Notes: a model not told the origin generated them from the letters alone. DNA of 60,653 nt from SIG480 sp045539475 (GCA_045539475.1 JAZQFJ010000068.1:1-60653), one strand, 5' to 3'. Counted from the first letter of the stretch, positions 24,501 to 34,274 are shown. Translations and numbers: made by a program.

Positions 24501-25709
24501 TCAAAAGCTATCAACTTCAGTTAGTAGATTAACTATCTTTTCACACTGTTTTTTTGCGTTTTTATGTTCAATAACAAATTCTTTTGCTTTGTACCCCATT
24601 GCATTTCTTTCTTCGTCAGATAAATTCATAACGGTTTCTAATGCGTTTTTCATTCCATCTTCTTCATCCCTTATATGGAAGAAATACTCATCGTATTCAC
24701 TTGGAATGCCATCAAGTTTATATGCTAACATTGGTGTCCCCGAAGACATATATTCCAGTATTTTTGATGGAAAACTATATTTTGTAAATATCTGATTTTT
24801 TCTGGGATTGACGAGAACGGTGGCTTTTCGCTGTTCTTCTATAACAACTTGATTAGGTACTACACCTCTTATGATAATATTAGGACATTTTAAAGCTATA
24901 GTTTTAAGCTCGTTAATTGCATCTCCCGTTCCGAATACAACAAGCTTCCAATCCGGATTGTTTATCATTGCAAAGGCATTTGCAAGATCGATAATACCAT
25001 ATTCTCGCTTTATACCACCAGCATAGAGGATATTTTTTTCTTTTTGCACAACTTCATATTTACAACTATTTGCTCCCGATGCAATTCCTTCGACTACTGT
25101 ATATGTAATTTTGTTATCAAACCATTCTTTCATTGCATCAGTTAACAGCACATATGCATCCACTTTTTTTATACATTTCTTTATACTTTTTATTTGCATT
25201 TTTTTTAATATTCTGTATACACAATTATTTTCCATCGCATAAGGATTCATATACTCCGGCAAATCAGGAACAACTATACATACTTTTATGTTTGGAAATT
25301 TGTTTTTTACATATTGGGCAATATTGCAAAAAGGAGTAGTTAACGCATAAATTAACAAACTCTTTTCTCCTTCTGTTTTTGCCCACTTTTTTATAACCTT
25401 TTTTATAGAACTGTATCTGCTAACCCCTTTTATGCCTGTCAAATTGCAAAAACCAACATTAATGCCATTACAAGATTCGGAATGCTTAAATTTAAATGTA
25501 GGTATTTTCATCCTGCGGTATCTTTTGGGGTATGAACCAATATATAGTGAGTTAATAATACTTACATTCACTCCATCAACGGAATCCAACCCCTCAACTA
25601 TCGCATGTTGCAATTTATCAGCTGCATATTGGATCCCACCCTTGGAGTTTTTTTCGATTGTTCCCCGATATTCCTTAGGGAAAAGCCCCATCAAACATAA
25701 TATATTCAT
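24501..25709 (-). CDS. GT4-family glycosyltransferase
   Basis: A 402-residue glycosyltransferase. The C-terminal half shows NILYAGGIKREYGIIDLANA, PDWKLVVFGTGD, and a donor-site region FPSKILEYMSSGTPMLAYK in which the glutamate of KILEYM corresponds to a conserved GT4 acid. It belongs to the set of three adjacent transferases that assemble the repeat unit. The sugar donor is unknown. Confidence 0.83.
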   Translation of the reverse strand: MNILCLMGLFPKEYRGTIEKNSKGGIQYAADKLQHAIVEGLDSVDGVNVSIINSLYIGSYPKRYRRMKIPTFKFKHSESCNGINVGFCNLTGIKGVSRYSSIKKVIKKWAKTEGEKSLLIYALTTPFCNIAQYVKNKFPNIKVCIVVPDLPEYMNPYAMENNCVYRILKKMQIKSIKKCIKKVDAYVLLTDAMKEWFDNKITYTVVEGIASGANSCKYEVVQKEKNILYAGGIKREYGIIDLANAFAMINNPDWKLVVFGTGDAINELKTIALKCPNIIIRGVVPNQVVIEEQRKATVLVNPRKNQIFTKYSFPSKILEYMSSGTPMLAYKLDGIPSEYDEYFFHIRDEEDGMKNALETVMNLSDEERNAMGYKAKEFVIEHKNAKKQCEKIVNLLTEVDSF

Positions 25710-25728
25710 CTAATCCTCCCAAAAGTTT

Positions 25729-26913
25729 TTACATATTGCATTCTAATATTTCCACATACTTTTCAGAATTGGTTTTACTTGAAAAAATTTGCAATGCTTC
25801 TTCTCTGTTCCCGAAAAACAGATTGTTTGATAACGAAAGCGCTTCTATCTTTTCTGCAAGTTCTGTCTCATCGGTATTGCTTGCCACAAAACACCCGTCG
25901 GTTTTATCCAGAAGTCCTGCAAGCTCACTATCCTTTTCGATACATGCAATCAGCGCTTTGCCCGAAGCAAGGCACGCCGGTGTTTTGCTCGGGAGTGCCG
26001 TTTTTATTATCTCAGGCGCAAGCGGGATTACATTAACATCCGCTGCAGAATATATATACGGTGCCTTATCCTCACTCTGCATCGGAAGCAAAGTTACATT
26101 GGCAAGTGAGTTTTCAATTACATACTTTTCGATAAATGACTTCTTCTGTCCTCCGCCGACTATGTAAAAATGTATATTACTGTTCGCCTTCAATTTCTTT
26201 GCCGCTTTCACCACGACTTCGACATTCTGCATTAAACCGATATTACCGGCGTATACAACATTAAATTTTTCTTTGTCGAAAATATTTTCTTTATAAAACG
26301 GATTATCCTCACGATTTATTTCAGTAACTTCGTCGGAATATCCCCAATTATGAATTACGGACACCGTCTCTTTATCTTTGACTTTATTTCTGATAACATC
26401 TGCCATATCCTCAGAAATCGTGACTACGGAATCTGCTTTCTGATATGCTTTTTTTTGCAAATATGAGAAAACAGGATAAGTTATCTTCTCAAATGGCATT
26501 TTATTTATGTATTTAAGGTTTTCCGGAAAAATATCCTGAACATTAAATAAAACTTTTGCGCGAAGATACCGTTTCAACAGCGCTATATGAAATAACGCTG
26601 TGTTGCAGCTTTGCAGAAATACAGAATCAAACTTCATGTTTTTATAAATTTTTGCACATTTTTTTGCATAGAGAAAATCATTAATATATCTCTTGAAGAA
26701 AGACTGTTTCTTGGAGTCCGACTGAACCGTAAGTATTTTCACGTTATCTATCATGTCCAAAACAGTATTTGACTGTACCATGTCTATTTTTTTTGCAATG
26801 ATGGTAATTTCGTTTTCAGGGTCTTTAGCCGCTTTAATAATTATGTCATTAATCAAGTGTACCGACGGTCCCTGTTGAGTTATATCCATGTTCAGCAAAA
26901 ATAAGAATTTCAT
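25729..26913 (-). CDS. GT4-family (WbuB-like) glycosyltransferase
   Basis: A 394-residue protein: MKFLFLLNMDITQQGPSVHL at the start, NVQDIFPENLKYI and VVTISEDMADVI in the N-terminal domain, FNVVYAGNIGLMQNVE in the C-terminal domain. These match the WbuB/WbnE type of fucosamine or related transferases. Because the operon makes UDP-N-acetyl-L-fucosamine, this gene is a reasonable candidate for its transfer (inference). The end sits 15 bases before the next gene in the operon. Confidence 0.83.
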   Translation of the reverse strand: MKFLFLLNMDITQQGPSVHLINDIIIKAAKDPENEITIIAKKIDMVQSNTVLDMIDNVKILTVQSDSKKQSFFKRYINDFLYAKKCAKIYKNMKFDSVFLQSCNTALFHIALLKRYLRAKVLFNVQDIFPENLKYINKMPFEKITYPVFSYLQKKAYQKADSVVTISEDMADVIRNKVKDKETVSVIHNWGYSDEVTEINREDNPFYKENIFDKEKFNVVYAGNIGLMQNVEVVVKAAKKLKANSNIHFYIVGGGQKKSFIEKYVIENSLANVTLLPMQSEDKAPYIYSAADVNVIPLAPEIIKTALPSKTPACLASGKALIACIEKDSELAGLLDKTDGCFVASNTDETELAEKIEALSLSNNLFFGNREEALQIFSSKTNSEKYVEILECNM

Positions 26914-26925
26914 AGCTTATCAAAA

Positions 26926-28092
26926 TCACTTTCTTTTTAACTTTTCCCGTAGCTGTGTACTGCTTGTCCCCTTTGTATATGGGAAATAAACAATCTCAAC
27001 ATCTTTATCCTTGAAGTATTCTTCGTATCTGTTGAAACGCTCCGAACCCTTATAGTCACTTCCGACAAAAAGCTTATTATAATGCAGTACATCATACGCA
27101 TCCGCATCTTCCGGGTAAGATTCTATAACTTCATCAACATACTTTATGTTAGCGACAATCTCTTTTCTCTCATCGAAAGGAATAAACGTTTCTTTCCCCT
27201 TCCACGCACCGCTTTTATGTACACCTACAATAAGATAATCACACTCTTTCTTGGCTCGTTTTAAAAGATTCAAGTGACCAATGTGGAATAAATCGAAGGT
27301 GCCGCTTAAATAGCCGACTACAACCTGCGGTTTTGATGTGACACGAGGAAGTTTGTACTGATAACTTTCTAAGCCAAACTGACGCGAATTCTCTCTGTAT
27401 CGCTCAATTACCCCTTTGTAAATCTCGTCATATTGAGGAATATACAGCGTTTCTCTTTTTAACATACGATTGATTATTTCTTCTGCAACAGGATATACTT
27501 CTGATAAATTATTACCTGTACCGGTGAAATTTGTACCTTTCAATGAACCCGGTGAAACATCAAGTATGCGATTTGGAGATTTACTATAGTCTAACTCTAT
27601 ATTTAGATTTTCTATAAAACTGCAGAGTCCTGACTTTGTGGCTCCATACACAGAAAACAGAGGCGAAACAATATGCCCTGCAATTGAGCCCATAACTGCA
27701 CAATAAAAAGGCTTATCATCTAACAGCTTCTCATAAAAATGACCTATAATCTTCATTGCCGAATATAAATTAACTTTAACAGCGTTTAAAACCTCTGCTT
27801 CATGCAATGACCGAAATTCTGCAACTCTCCCAAAGCCTGCGGTATATATCAAAGTATCAACATCGTTAAACTCGTTCAAAAAATCATAGTTACCTTCAAT
27901 AAGATTAATTCTTTTGAAGACTACATGATTTTCTATTTGAATTTGAAATGCGGAATCAACATCCTCATATCTGATTTCGTCTTTTCCAACACAAAAAACT
28001 TTTTCGTAACCAACGTCCAAAAGTTTTTTTATCATAGCTAATCCTATGCCGCTATTTCCGCCGACAACAAGAGCTTTTTTCATACCGCTCAC
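26926..28092 (-). CDS. fused short-chain dehydrogenase and cytidylyltransferase
   Basis: A 388-residue two-domain protein. Residues 1-235 are an SDR (ALVVGGNSGIGLAMI; YGATKSGLCSF carries the YxxxK pair). Residues from about 255 form a GCT-type cytidylyltransferase (GTFDLFHIGHLNLLKRAK; YTKGTSSTQLREK). Together they could reduce a keto-sugar phosphate to a polyol phosphate and activate it with CTP, as Bcs1 does for CDP-ribitol. The domain order and the cytidylyltransferase family here differ from Bcs1, so the product (CDP-glycerol, CDP-ribitol or other) is open. The start may be the GTG at 28092 or an ATG nine bases later. The next gene encodes a CDP-polyol-using transferase. Confidence 0.8.
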   Translation of the reverse strand: MSGMKKALVVGGNSGIGLAMIKKLLDVGYEKVFCVGKDEIRYEDVDSAFQIQIENHVVFKRINLIEGNYDFLNEFNDVDTLIYTAGFGRVAEFRSLHEAEVLNAVKVNLYSAMKIIGHFYEKLLDDKPFYCAVMGSIAGHIVSPLFSVYGATKSGLCSFIENLNIELDYSKSPNRILDVSPGSLKGTNFTGTGNNLSEVYPVAEEIINRMLKRETLYIPQYDEIYKGVIERYRENSRQFGLESYQYKLPRVTSKPQVVVGYLSGTFDLFHIGHLNLLKRAKKECDYLIVGVHKSGAWKGKETFIPFDERKEIVANIKYVDEVIESYPEDADAYDVLHYNKLFVGSDYKGSERFNRYEEYFKDKDVEIVYFPYTKGTSSTQLREKLKRK

Positions 28093-28101
28093 CCCATAAT
28101 T

Positions 28102-29280
28102 CTATTCAAACAACTTTTTCACACATGCTTCGGCAGCATTTCCGCCATACTCCAAAAAACGATTTTTAAACGCTTTTGTAAATTTACATTCTTCCTCATA
28201 ATTCATCGTGTAAATATGATTTATTACAGCATCTTCATCTTTGAAAATTCGTCCTTTCAAAACTTCGTATAAATCCAAATACAAACCGCGTGCCTTTGCA
28301 TATTCTTCATAATCATATGCAAAGCTTATTATAGGACGCTCAAGGATCGAAAAATCAAAGATTACAGCAGAGTAGTCTGAAATTAAAACATCAGTCATCT
28401 TTAATAAATCATTTATGCACGGATAATTCGTATAATCCCTGACAAAATCATCAAATTCAACTCCAAGCAACTTGTTGGTATACGGATGTGTCCGAAATAA
28501 CAAAACATATTCGTCCGAAATTTTATCTTTCCATTTTTTAATATTTATAGGCGGCTTAATTGCATACTCTTTTCCTTTATCATTACTGTCACGCCAAGTC
28601 GGAGCATATAGAATCACTTTTTTCTCTGCTGGGATGCCGAGTTTCTCTCTAATCTGACTCTTTTCAATTTCTGTGACACTATACAGTTCATCGTTTCTCG
28701 GAAGTCCCGTGTTGATTATGTTATCCGGATTAAGGTTGAAATCACGGATGTAAATCTCCTTTTCATACTCACCTGCGGAGCAGAAAAAATCTATATGCGA
28801 GAAGTTATAGTCCTTTCTCCCTACAGCAGAGTTACCAATAGTTTTGAGAGGTGTACCGTGCCATGTATTGAGATACTTTGTGTTTTTCTTTTTATACTTG
28901 AGGTTTCTGTCAATATTAACGCAAGTAATCCAATACTTTGCTTTAAGTGTAGTTAGAAAATACTTAAAAGTGTCCGCTTTAACTATTTCGGGATTTCCCG
29001 GAATTCCCATAGCGTCCTCCAGATTTTCCAACGCCCATACAAAGCGCATATCCGAAAAGCGCGACTGCGAGAGCATATACTCATAGAGTCTTCTTGGACT
29101 GTCGTTGTATTTTCTGCTGTGACCGCTGAAGATAACAATCTTGTCGTCAGTTTTTACAAACAATCCGATAAATCGCAAAGCAACGCTTACGGAAGCAATG
29201 AACACCTTGCTTATAAGTACATTGTGCTTCAATATATAATCTACTTTTGCCCTAAGTCCGCGCATATTCATTCTCCTCAA
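28102..29280 (-). CDS. CDP-glycerol glycerophosphotransferase-family protein (TagB/TagF-like)
   Basis: A 392-residue protein with family motifs YLNTWHGTPLKTIG, INTGLPRNDELY, ILYAPTWRDSN, LLFRTHPYTNKL and LISDYSAVIFDF. An amphipathic N-terminal helix (KVFIASVSVALRFIG) would place it at the inner face of the membrane. It transfers a glycerol- or ribitol-phosphate unit from a CDP donor to the lipid-linked glycan. Together with the SDR-cytidylyltransferase fusion and LicD it implies a phosphodiester-containing, teichoic-acid-like capsule. Confidence 0.88.
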   Translation of the reverse strand: MRRMNMRGLRAKVDYILKHNVLISKVFIASVSVALRFIGLFVKTDDKIVIFSGHSRKYNDSPRRLYEYMLSQSRFSDMRFVWALENLEDAMGIPGNPEIVKADTFKYFLTTLKAKYWITCVNIDRNLKYKKKNTKYLNTWHGTPLKTIGNSAVGRKDYNFSHIDFFCSAGEYEKEIYIRDFNLNPDNIINTGLPRNDELYSVTEIEKSQIREKLGIPAEKKVILYAPTWRDSNDKGKEYAIKPPINIKKWKDKISDEYVLLFRTHPYTNKLLGVEFDDFVRDYTNYPCINDLLKMTDVLISDYSAVIFDFSILERPIISFAYDYEEYAKARGLYLDLYEVLKGRIFKDEDAVINHIYTMNYEEECKFTKAFKNRFLEYGGNAAEACVKKLFE

Positions 29281-30122
29281 ACGCTTCTTTTGATTGATTC
29301 TTCCATATCAACGGTGCAATAGCAAAAATCAAAATCCTCTGTATTTTCATAAATCAGAGTCCCGAATGCTTTTTTTGTCAAAGTTAAAAACAAGGTCGAA
29401 ACTTTCACCAAAAATCCCGTCACAGCGCCGAAAATAATCTTCCTGCCAATCTTTTCAGAAATAATCTTTGCCATAACCGATGTATTTACATATTCCGAAT
29501 TTTGCGGATAGAAAACACCTGATAAATCGCGGTCAACTGCAAGCTTTACAAATCCGGAAAGATTGTCTATGTATATCATACTTCGGCAATTTTTCACCTT
29601 TGGAAAAATCGGGGATTTTCTAATGATTTTAACTACACTTTGAAAATTCCCTTTGCAGCCTTTTCCATAAACCATCGGCGGTCGTAGAATAACTACTTTG
29701 AAATCATCTGACTGCAATTCGATGAGTTTATTCTCAGCCTGAAGCTTTGACTTTCCGTAATTGGATTTAGGGCAAGGCTGAGTGTCTTTTGATACAACTC
29801 CACATTCAATACCATACACACTCATACTACTTAAAAAAATAAATTGCTTTACTCCGGAAGCTTTCGCTTTTTTGGCAGTTTCGACACCCAAATCACAATT
29901 CACCGCATAATACAACTTTTCATTCTGCTTTGTTTCTTTTCTATGCGCAATCCCCGCAACGTGAAAAATCGTATCATACTCAGAAAAAATGTGTTCTCTC
30001 CATGAAGCATCAAGCATATCAAGCGTATCAACAACGTAATCATCAGCATAGTTTTCTTTTATGTACGATTCAAAAGATGTTCCGATATAACTGTTTGCTC
30101 CGGTTATCAATATACGCTTCAT
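29277..30122 (-). CDS. NAD-dependent sugar epimerase/dehydratase (WbpV/GalE-like SDR)
   Basis: A 281-residue extended SDR: MKRILITGANSYIGTSFESY, DTIFHVAGIAHRKET, FLSSMSVYG, and the catalytic YGKSKLQAE. Short members of this branch next to the initiating transferase often make the 4-epimer of UDP-HexNAc or act on the lipid-linked sugar. The start overlaps the stop of the sugar transferase gene as ATGA. The exact substrate is not determined by the sequence. Confidence 0.83.
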   Translation of the reverse strand: MKRILITGANSYIGTSFESYIKENYADDYVVDTLDMLDASWREHIFSEYDTIFHVAGIAHRKETKQNEKLYYAVNCDLGVETAKKAKASGVKQFIFLSSMSVYGIECGVVSKDTQPCPKSNYGKSKLQAENKLIELQSDDFKVVILRPPMVYGKGCKGNFQSVVKIIRKSPIFPKVKNCRSMIYIDNLSGFVKLAVDRDLSGVFYPQNSEYVNTSVMAKIISEKIGRKIIFGAVTGFLVKVSTLFLTLTKKAFGTLIYENTEDFDFCYCTVDMEESIKRSV

Positions 30123-30736
30123 TTCACTGCAGTCTCCTCTTCTTCACGAACACCAGTGCCGCCTTCGACCACGCCGTCAGATTTTAACACCGAAAAAATA
30201 GTACCAAAGAAAATCTTGATATCAAACCAAAGGCTCATTTTCTCTACATACTCGCCATCAAACCTTGCTTTTACATCAATAGGCAGTTCGTCACGTCCAT
30301 TAATCTGTGCCCAACCCGTAAGCCCGGGTTTTACATCGTTTGCACCGAACTTGTCTCGTTCAGCAATCAAATCATGCTGATTCCACAATGCCGGACGCGG
30401 TCCTATTATCGTCATCTTCCCGATAAAAATATCATAAATCTGCGGAAGCTCATCCAAACTGAGTTTGCGGATTATTTTGCCTACACGTGTTATGTACTGC
30501 TCCGGATTTTCAAGAAGATGGGTTGGAAGATCGGGTGTTTTTCTTTTCATACTTCTGAACTTATGTAACCAAAAGAACTCTTTTCCTTTTCCCACTCGTT
30601 TTTGAGAAAAAATCACCGGTCCCGGATCATCTATAAAGATAATTATTCCGATAATCAAATAAATAGGCGAAAGAGTAATAAGTCCTATAAAAGATAAGAC
30701 AATATCTATAATCCTCTTTCCAAATTTAGCATACAT
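30119..30736 (-). CDS. initiating phosphoglycosyl transferase (PglC/WbaP C-terminal type)
   Basis: A 205-residue small monotopic phosphoglycosyl transferase: one membrane helix (IIDIVLSFIGLITLSPIYL), then DDPGPVIFSQKRVGKGKEF, HKFRSMKRKTPD, LSLDELPQIYDI (with the D-E pair), MTIIGPRPALWNQH and GLTGWAQINGRDELP. It moves a sugar-1-phosphate onto undecaprenyl phosphate and so starts repeat-unit assembly. It is first in the leftward capsule operon, preceded by GGGAG. No Wzz or tyrosine kinase genes are seen upstream in the window. Confidence 0.93.
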   Translation of the reverse strand: MYAKFGKRIIDIVLSFIGLITLSPIYLIIGIIIFIDDPGPVIFSQKRVGKGKEFFWLHKFRSMKRKTPDLPTHLLENPEQYITRVGKIIRKLSLDELPQIYDIFIGKMTIIGPRPALWNQHDLIAERDKFGANDVKPGLTGWAQINGRDELPIDVKARFDGEYVEKMSLWFDIKIFFGTIFSVLKSDGVVEGGTGVREEEETAVK

Positions 30737-30907
30737 ATTGATTTTCTCCCTTCCCTCAACTTCGCATTTATCTTCGCAAATCGCAAAACTGATTGCCTAC
30801 TTATAAAGTTATAACTTATGTTAAATTATTTTTAAAACATAAGATACCTGTCGCTTTAAACGGTAACAATTTGTCACTGGTCATTTTTCTTTTTGTAACG
30901 TAAATAT

Positions 30908-31183
30908 TTAGAAGAAGCTTGGTTCAGAGCCTGTTTGCTCCTTGTGCTCCCTTACCCAATCAGCATCCATATCAGGCACAGGCGACTCCCAAGGTTGCAA
31001 CTCAAGAACAATCGCATCATTTTCCGAACCTATTGATGTGACTATGTAGTTCGCATACATACCGCTGTTAAGCAAATCATCGTTAGATGCAAACACCTTT
31101 CGTTGTCCATCTAAAACACAAATAATTTGCCCTTTAACAATTCCCAAAACATCAACTAAGCTTGTCATTCCTAATATTCTCAC
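30908..31183 (-). CDS. small hypothetical protein
   Basis: A 91-residue acidic protein: a beta-rich first half (LGIVKGQIICVLDGQRKVFA, then IVLELQPWE) and a polar tail. The best start is a GTG at 31183; an ATG 15 bases later has AGGA too close to it. It lies upstream of the capsule operon on the same strand, about 170 bases before it. That spacer has the palindrome AAGTTATAACTT at 30806-30817 but no clear promoter. Family unknown. Confidence 0.45.
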   Translation of the reverse strand: MRILGMTSLVDVLGIVKGQIICVLDGQRKVFASNDDLLNSGMYANYIVTSIGSENDAIVLELQPWESPVPDMDADWVREHKEQTGSEPSFF

Positions 31184-31345
31184 TTTTCAAATTATTGTTC
31201 GATGAATATAAAAAGCGCTACTTTATGCGGTTTGCGGAGCAAACTCCATAAACCAACGACAGCGTTGTCTTTTGAATAGTTTTAACATTGAGGAAATCTT
31301 TTCGGGCACAGAAGAACATTGTGCCAAGATACTTCTGCTTTCGCC

Positions 31346-34219
31346 TTAATCAAAAACAACACCAATTGCCGACAACAGCTCTTTTCTCTCACTTGACAGC
31401 GCTCCCTTCCGGTAGCTTCTGCGTTGAGAGCGAAGCCACTGTCCGAGATTATATTCCGCAAACACATATGTTGTGCTGAGCTCATTAAGGTTGTGGAATT
31501 TATTCTGATATTCCCGGGCAATCGAATACGCCTTTTTCCAATCGTCACCCTTTTTATCCCACAATATGCCGAGCTTTTCCAGCTTGCTTATTCTCTCCTC
31601 GGACAACTTCCCCGAATTATATGACTTTCGGTTCGATGACAGCCATGTTCCGAGATTGTATCCAGTCTCCGTTTTATAGTCCTGAGGAATATTGATATGA
31701 CCGTGTGCATTAAAATACTTCATTGCATGTCCATATCCTTCAAGCCACTTCTTCTCGGTTATCTGCCAGCACATATTGCAACGCTCAAGCAAACCAATTT
31801 GTTCTTTACTGAGCAAGCCTTTGCGATACTTTGTCCTCTGATTTACAATCCATGCACTGAGGTTTGTTCCTGATTCTGTAACGTAATTTGCCGGAACAAA
31901 CAAATCACCGTGCTTTTCAAAATAGAGCTTTGCCTCATTATAGGTATTCATCCATGCATTTCCGCTCGGGTTCCAGTCAATGCAGATTTCCTCAAGCCTG
32001 CTAATTTGTTTTTTTCTCAGCTTTCCGTTCTTGTATTTATTTCTTTGAGTGGCTATCCACGCCCCCAGTTTAAAACCGTCCGGATGTACATATTCAGCAG
32101 GCGCATTACAGCTGTTGTTCTCTTCAAAATATTGCAGTGCATAGCCATACCCCAACTCCCATTTATTTGAGAACTGATGCCAGCTCATGCCGATTTCTTC
32201 AAGCAATGAAATCTGTTCATCAGAAAGCGAACCTTTCTTTTTGGCATACCGCTGAGACGAAATCCATATACCGAGATTCTGACCGTCCTTTGAATATTTC
32301 AAATTAACTGCCAAATCTCCGTTTTGGTCATAATACTCTTTGGCAAGTCCGTAATACATCATCCAGGTACGGTTCTTTACCGATTCCCATTCTATTCCGA
32401 TGTCTTCAAGGGCTTTTTTCTCTTCATCATCCAGCATGCCTTCGCGATATTTGTTTCTCATGGTACGGTACCACGCGCCAAGCTTTACTCCCGTTTCGGT
32501 AACAAAGGAGGCGGGGATATCGAGGTTTCCGTTTTCTTTATAGAACCGAACAGCTTCGGGATAGTGAATATCCCACGAGCTTTCAAGCTCCCATACCATA
32601 CCGATATCCGACAGCTGTTTATACTCCTCCGGAGACATCTCTCCGTCCTTGTATCTTTTGCGCTGTCTCAATATCCATGAATACAGACTTCCGTTCTTTT
32701 TTTCTACATTCAGATGTCCGTTTTGCACATAGAACTTTTGCGCTTCGGCATACGCCTTCTTCCATAACCTTTCGTTTCTGGTAAGCCAATCCATGCCTAT
32801 TTCTTCTAATTTTTTTATCCGTTCCTCACTTAAGGAACCGGAAGATACATTGCGGTACATCTGACGCTGGCTTACAACCCACTGTCCGAGCGGGTATCCC
32901 AGCTCTGTTATATAATGTGAATCAGGCAGTAAATCGCCGAAAGCTTTATAATACTTTTCAGCTTCGAGGTACATAATGTCCCACGAAGCCGAGAGCATAT
33001 TCTCCAGCTCGTCAAAAAGACGACGGCAATCATAAACCTCATCAATAACTGTGAATCTGTCGTTAACAATTTTTTCGTTTTCGCCGTAATATCTGTAAAA
33101 ATCAATCGCGTTCTGCATTTCCTCGTGAACAGAACTGATGTTGTATAAATTTGAGATATTGTCGACAATATCAAGAATAACGGCGTTCTTATCGCAGCCC
33201 GCTGCCATTGCTCTGCCTATCTGCTGTTTGAAAACAATAGGAGATACAGTTGGCCTGAACAAAATTACACCTGAGATATCTTCAACATGGACGCCCTCAT
33301 TGAGCATATCAATGCAGAATAACAGTTTTAAATGCTTGCTGTTATCCTCTTTGAATCTGTCAAATTCCGCTTCGGCCTCGGATAAATCCGAATAAACAGC
33401 ATAAATATGCGCATCGCTGTCAATTTCGCCAAACCACTCGTCAACATGCGAAATCACCTCGTCCATATGCTCTTTATTCGAACAAAAAACTATATACTTT
33501 CCTGTTTTTTCAGTAATGTGCTTTTGAATGACCTTGTCTATTCCATCGGCATTTTCAAGAGTTCGCTTCAATGCTTCTATAGTTTCCATTGCATTGTCAC
33601 GAAGGTTTTTGTTTCTCAGTTTTTTTATTCTGTTGCCGTATCTTTCGATATTTTCCGAAAAAGAAAAAACAGTTGTAACGTATTTGGGCGGCATTAAAAT
33701 ACCGCGCACAACTGCCTCGCCGAGCGTCATTTCCGACGCAACATTGCCGTCGAACAGCTCGTCCGACATATCGCGTTGATTATCAAGATAACGTATCGCG
33801 GTGGCAGACATCCCAAGCACCGGTGTTTCCGGAAAGCATGAGAGAAGATTTTTTACGCCTTGCCCCCACATTTGTGCGCCGCAACGGTGAAATTCGTCAA
33901 GTATTATATAATCCGGCAATATCTCACAAAGCTCTTCCGATGTCATATTCATAAGTTTTGCATATGTGAAGAATAATATGTTCTGAGGGATATACCCGCC
34001 CGTTGTTCGTTTCAGGTTTTCTCTCTGCGTTTTATATATATACTCACTCGGAGAAATCCAACAAATACGTTTGTCGGGATTATCCTCACAAAGCTTAAAG
34101 CCAATAAAGGATTTTCCCGTTCCTGTCGGATGTACAATCGCTGCCTTTTTTGTTTTTCCAAGCATAGCAACCGCTGCAAGATAAGCCGCTTTATTATGTT
34201 CATATAATTCTACATACAT
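31346..34219 (-). CDS. DEAD/DEAH-type helicase with eight helicase-associated repeats
   Basis: A 957-residue protein. The N-terminal half is an SF2 helicase: Walker A HPTGTGKSFIGF near 24, DEFH box (IILDEFHRCG), GMSATAIRYL, and motif VI QQIGRAMAAG. The C-terminal half is eight tandem helicase-associated (HA) repeats of about 65-70 residues, each starting with a Trp and an alpha-helix ending in FY/YY (for example SWDIHYPEAVRFY), then a LGAWxxxQR-type core and a closing IGxxW. HA repeats probably bind DNA. The ATG at 34219 follows AAGGTG; longer forms read back through the recombination site and lack a signal. No nuclease domain was seen. Expression depends on the invertible promoter upstream. 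Confidence 0.87.
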   Translation of the reverse strand: MYVELYEHNKAAYLAAVAMLGKTKKAAIVHPTGTGKSFIGFKLCEDNPDKRICWISPSEYIYKTQRENLKRTTGGYIPQNILFFTYAKLMNMTSEELCEILPDYIILDEFHRCGAQMWGQGVKNLLSCFPETPVLGMSATAIRYLDNQRDMSDELFDGNVASEMTLGEAVVRGILMPPKYVTTVFSFSENIERYGNRIKKLRNKNLRDNAMETIEALKRTLENADGIDKVIQKHITEKTGKYIVFCSNKEHMDEVISHVDEWFGEIDSDAHIYAVYSDLSEAEAEFDRFKEDNSKHLKLLFCIDMLNEGVHVEDISGVILFRPTVSPIVFKQQIGRAMAAGCDKNAVILDIVDNISNLYNISSVHEEMQNAIDFYRYYGENEKIVNDRFTVIDEVYDCRRLFDELENMLSASWDIMYLEAEKYYKAFGDLLPDSHYITELGYPLGQWVVSQRQMYRNVSSGSLSEERIKKLEEIGMDWLTRNERLWKKAYAEAQKFYVQNGHLNVEKKNGSLYSWILRQRKRYKDGEMSPEEYKQLSDIGMVWELESSWDIHYPEAVRFYKENGNLDIPASFVTETGVKLGAWYRTMRNKYREGMLDDEEKKALEDIGIEWESVKNRTWMMYYGLAKEYYDQNGDLAVNLKYSKDGQNLGIWISSQRYAKKKGSLSDEQISLLEEIGMSWHQFSNKWELGYGYALQYFEENNSCNAPAEYVHPDGFKLGAWIATQRNKYKNGKLRKKQISRLEEICIDWNPSGNAWMNTYNEAKLYFEKHGDLFVPANYVTESGTNLSAWIVNQRTKYRKGLLSKEQIGLLERCNMCWQITEKKWLEGYGHAMKYFNAHGHINIPQDYKTETGYNLGTWLSSNRKSYNSGKLSEERISKLEKLGILWDKKGDDWKKAYSIAREYQNKFHNLNELSTTYVFAEYNLGQWLRSQRRSYRKGALSSERKELLSAIGVVFD

Positions 34220-34246
34220 AATCTTCACCTTATTTTGCATACATCC

Positions 34247-34274
34247 ACACAACATAATCCATATTATGTTGTGT
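34247..34274 (+). repeat. left recombination-site-like palindrome of the invertible segment
   Basis: ACACAACATAAT and ATTATGTTGTGT surround the asymmetric centre CCAT. A copy with the inverse centre, ATGG, lies at 34506-34533. The two sites are exact inverted copies over 28 bases. This one lies in the helicase leader, 28 bases before the ATG. Confidence 0.85.
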
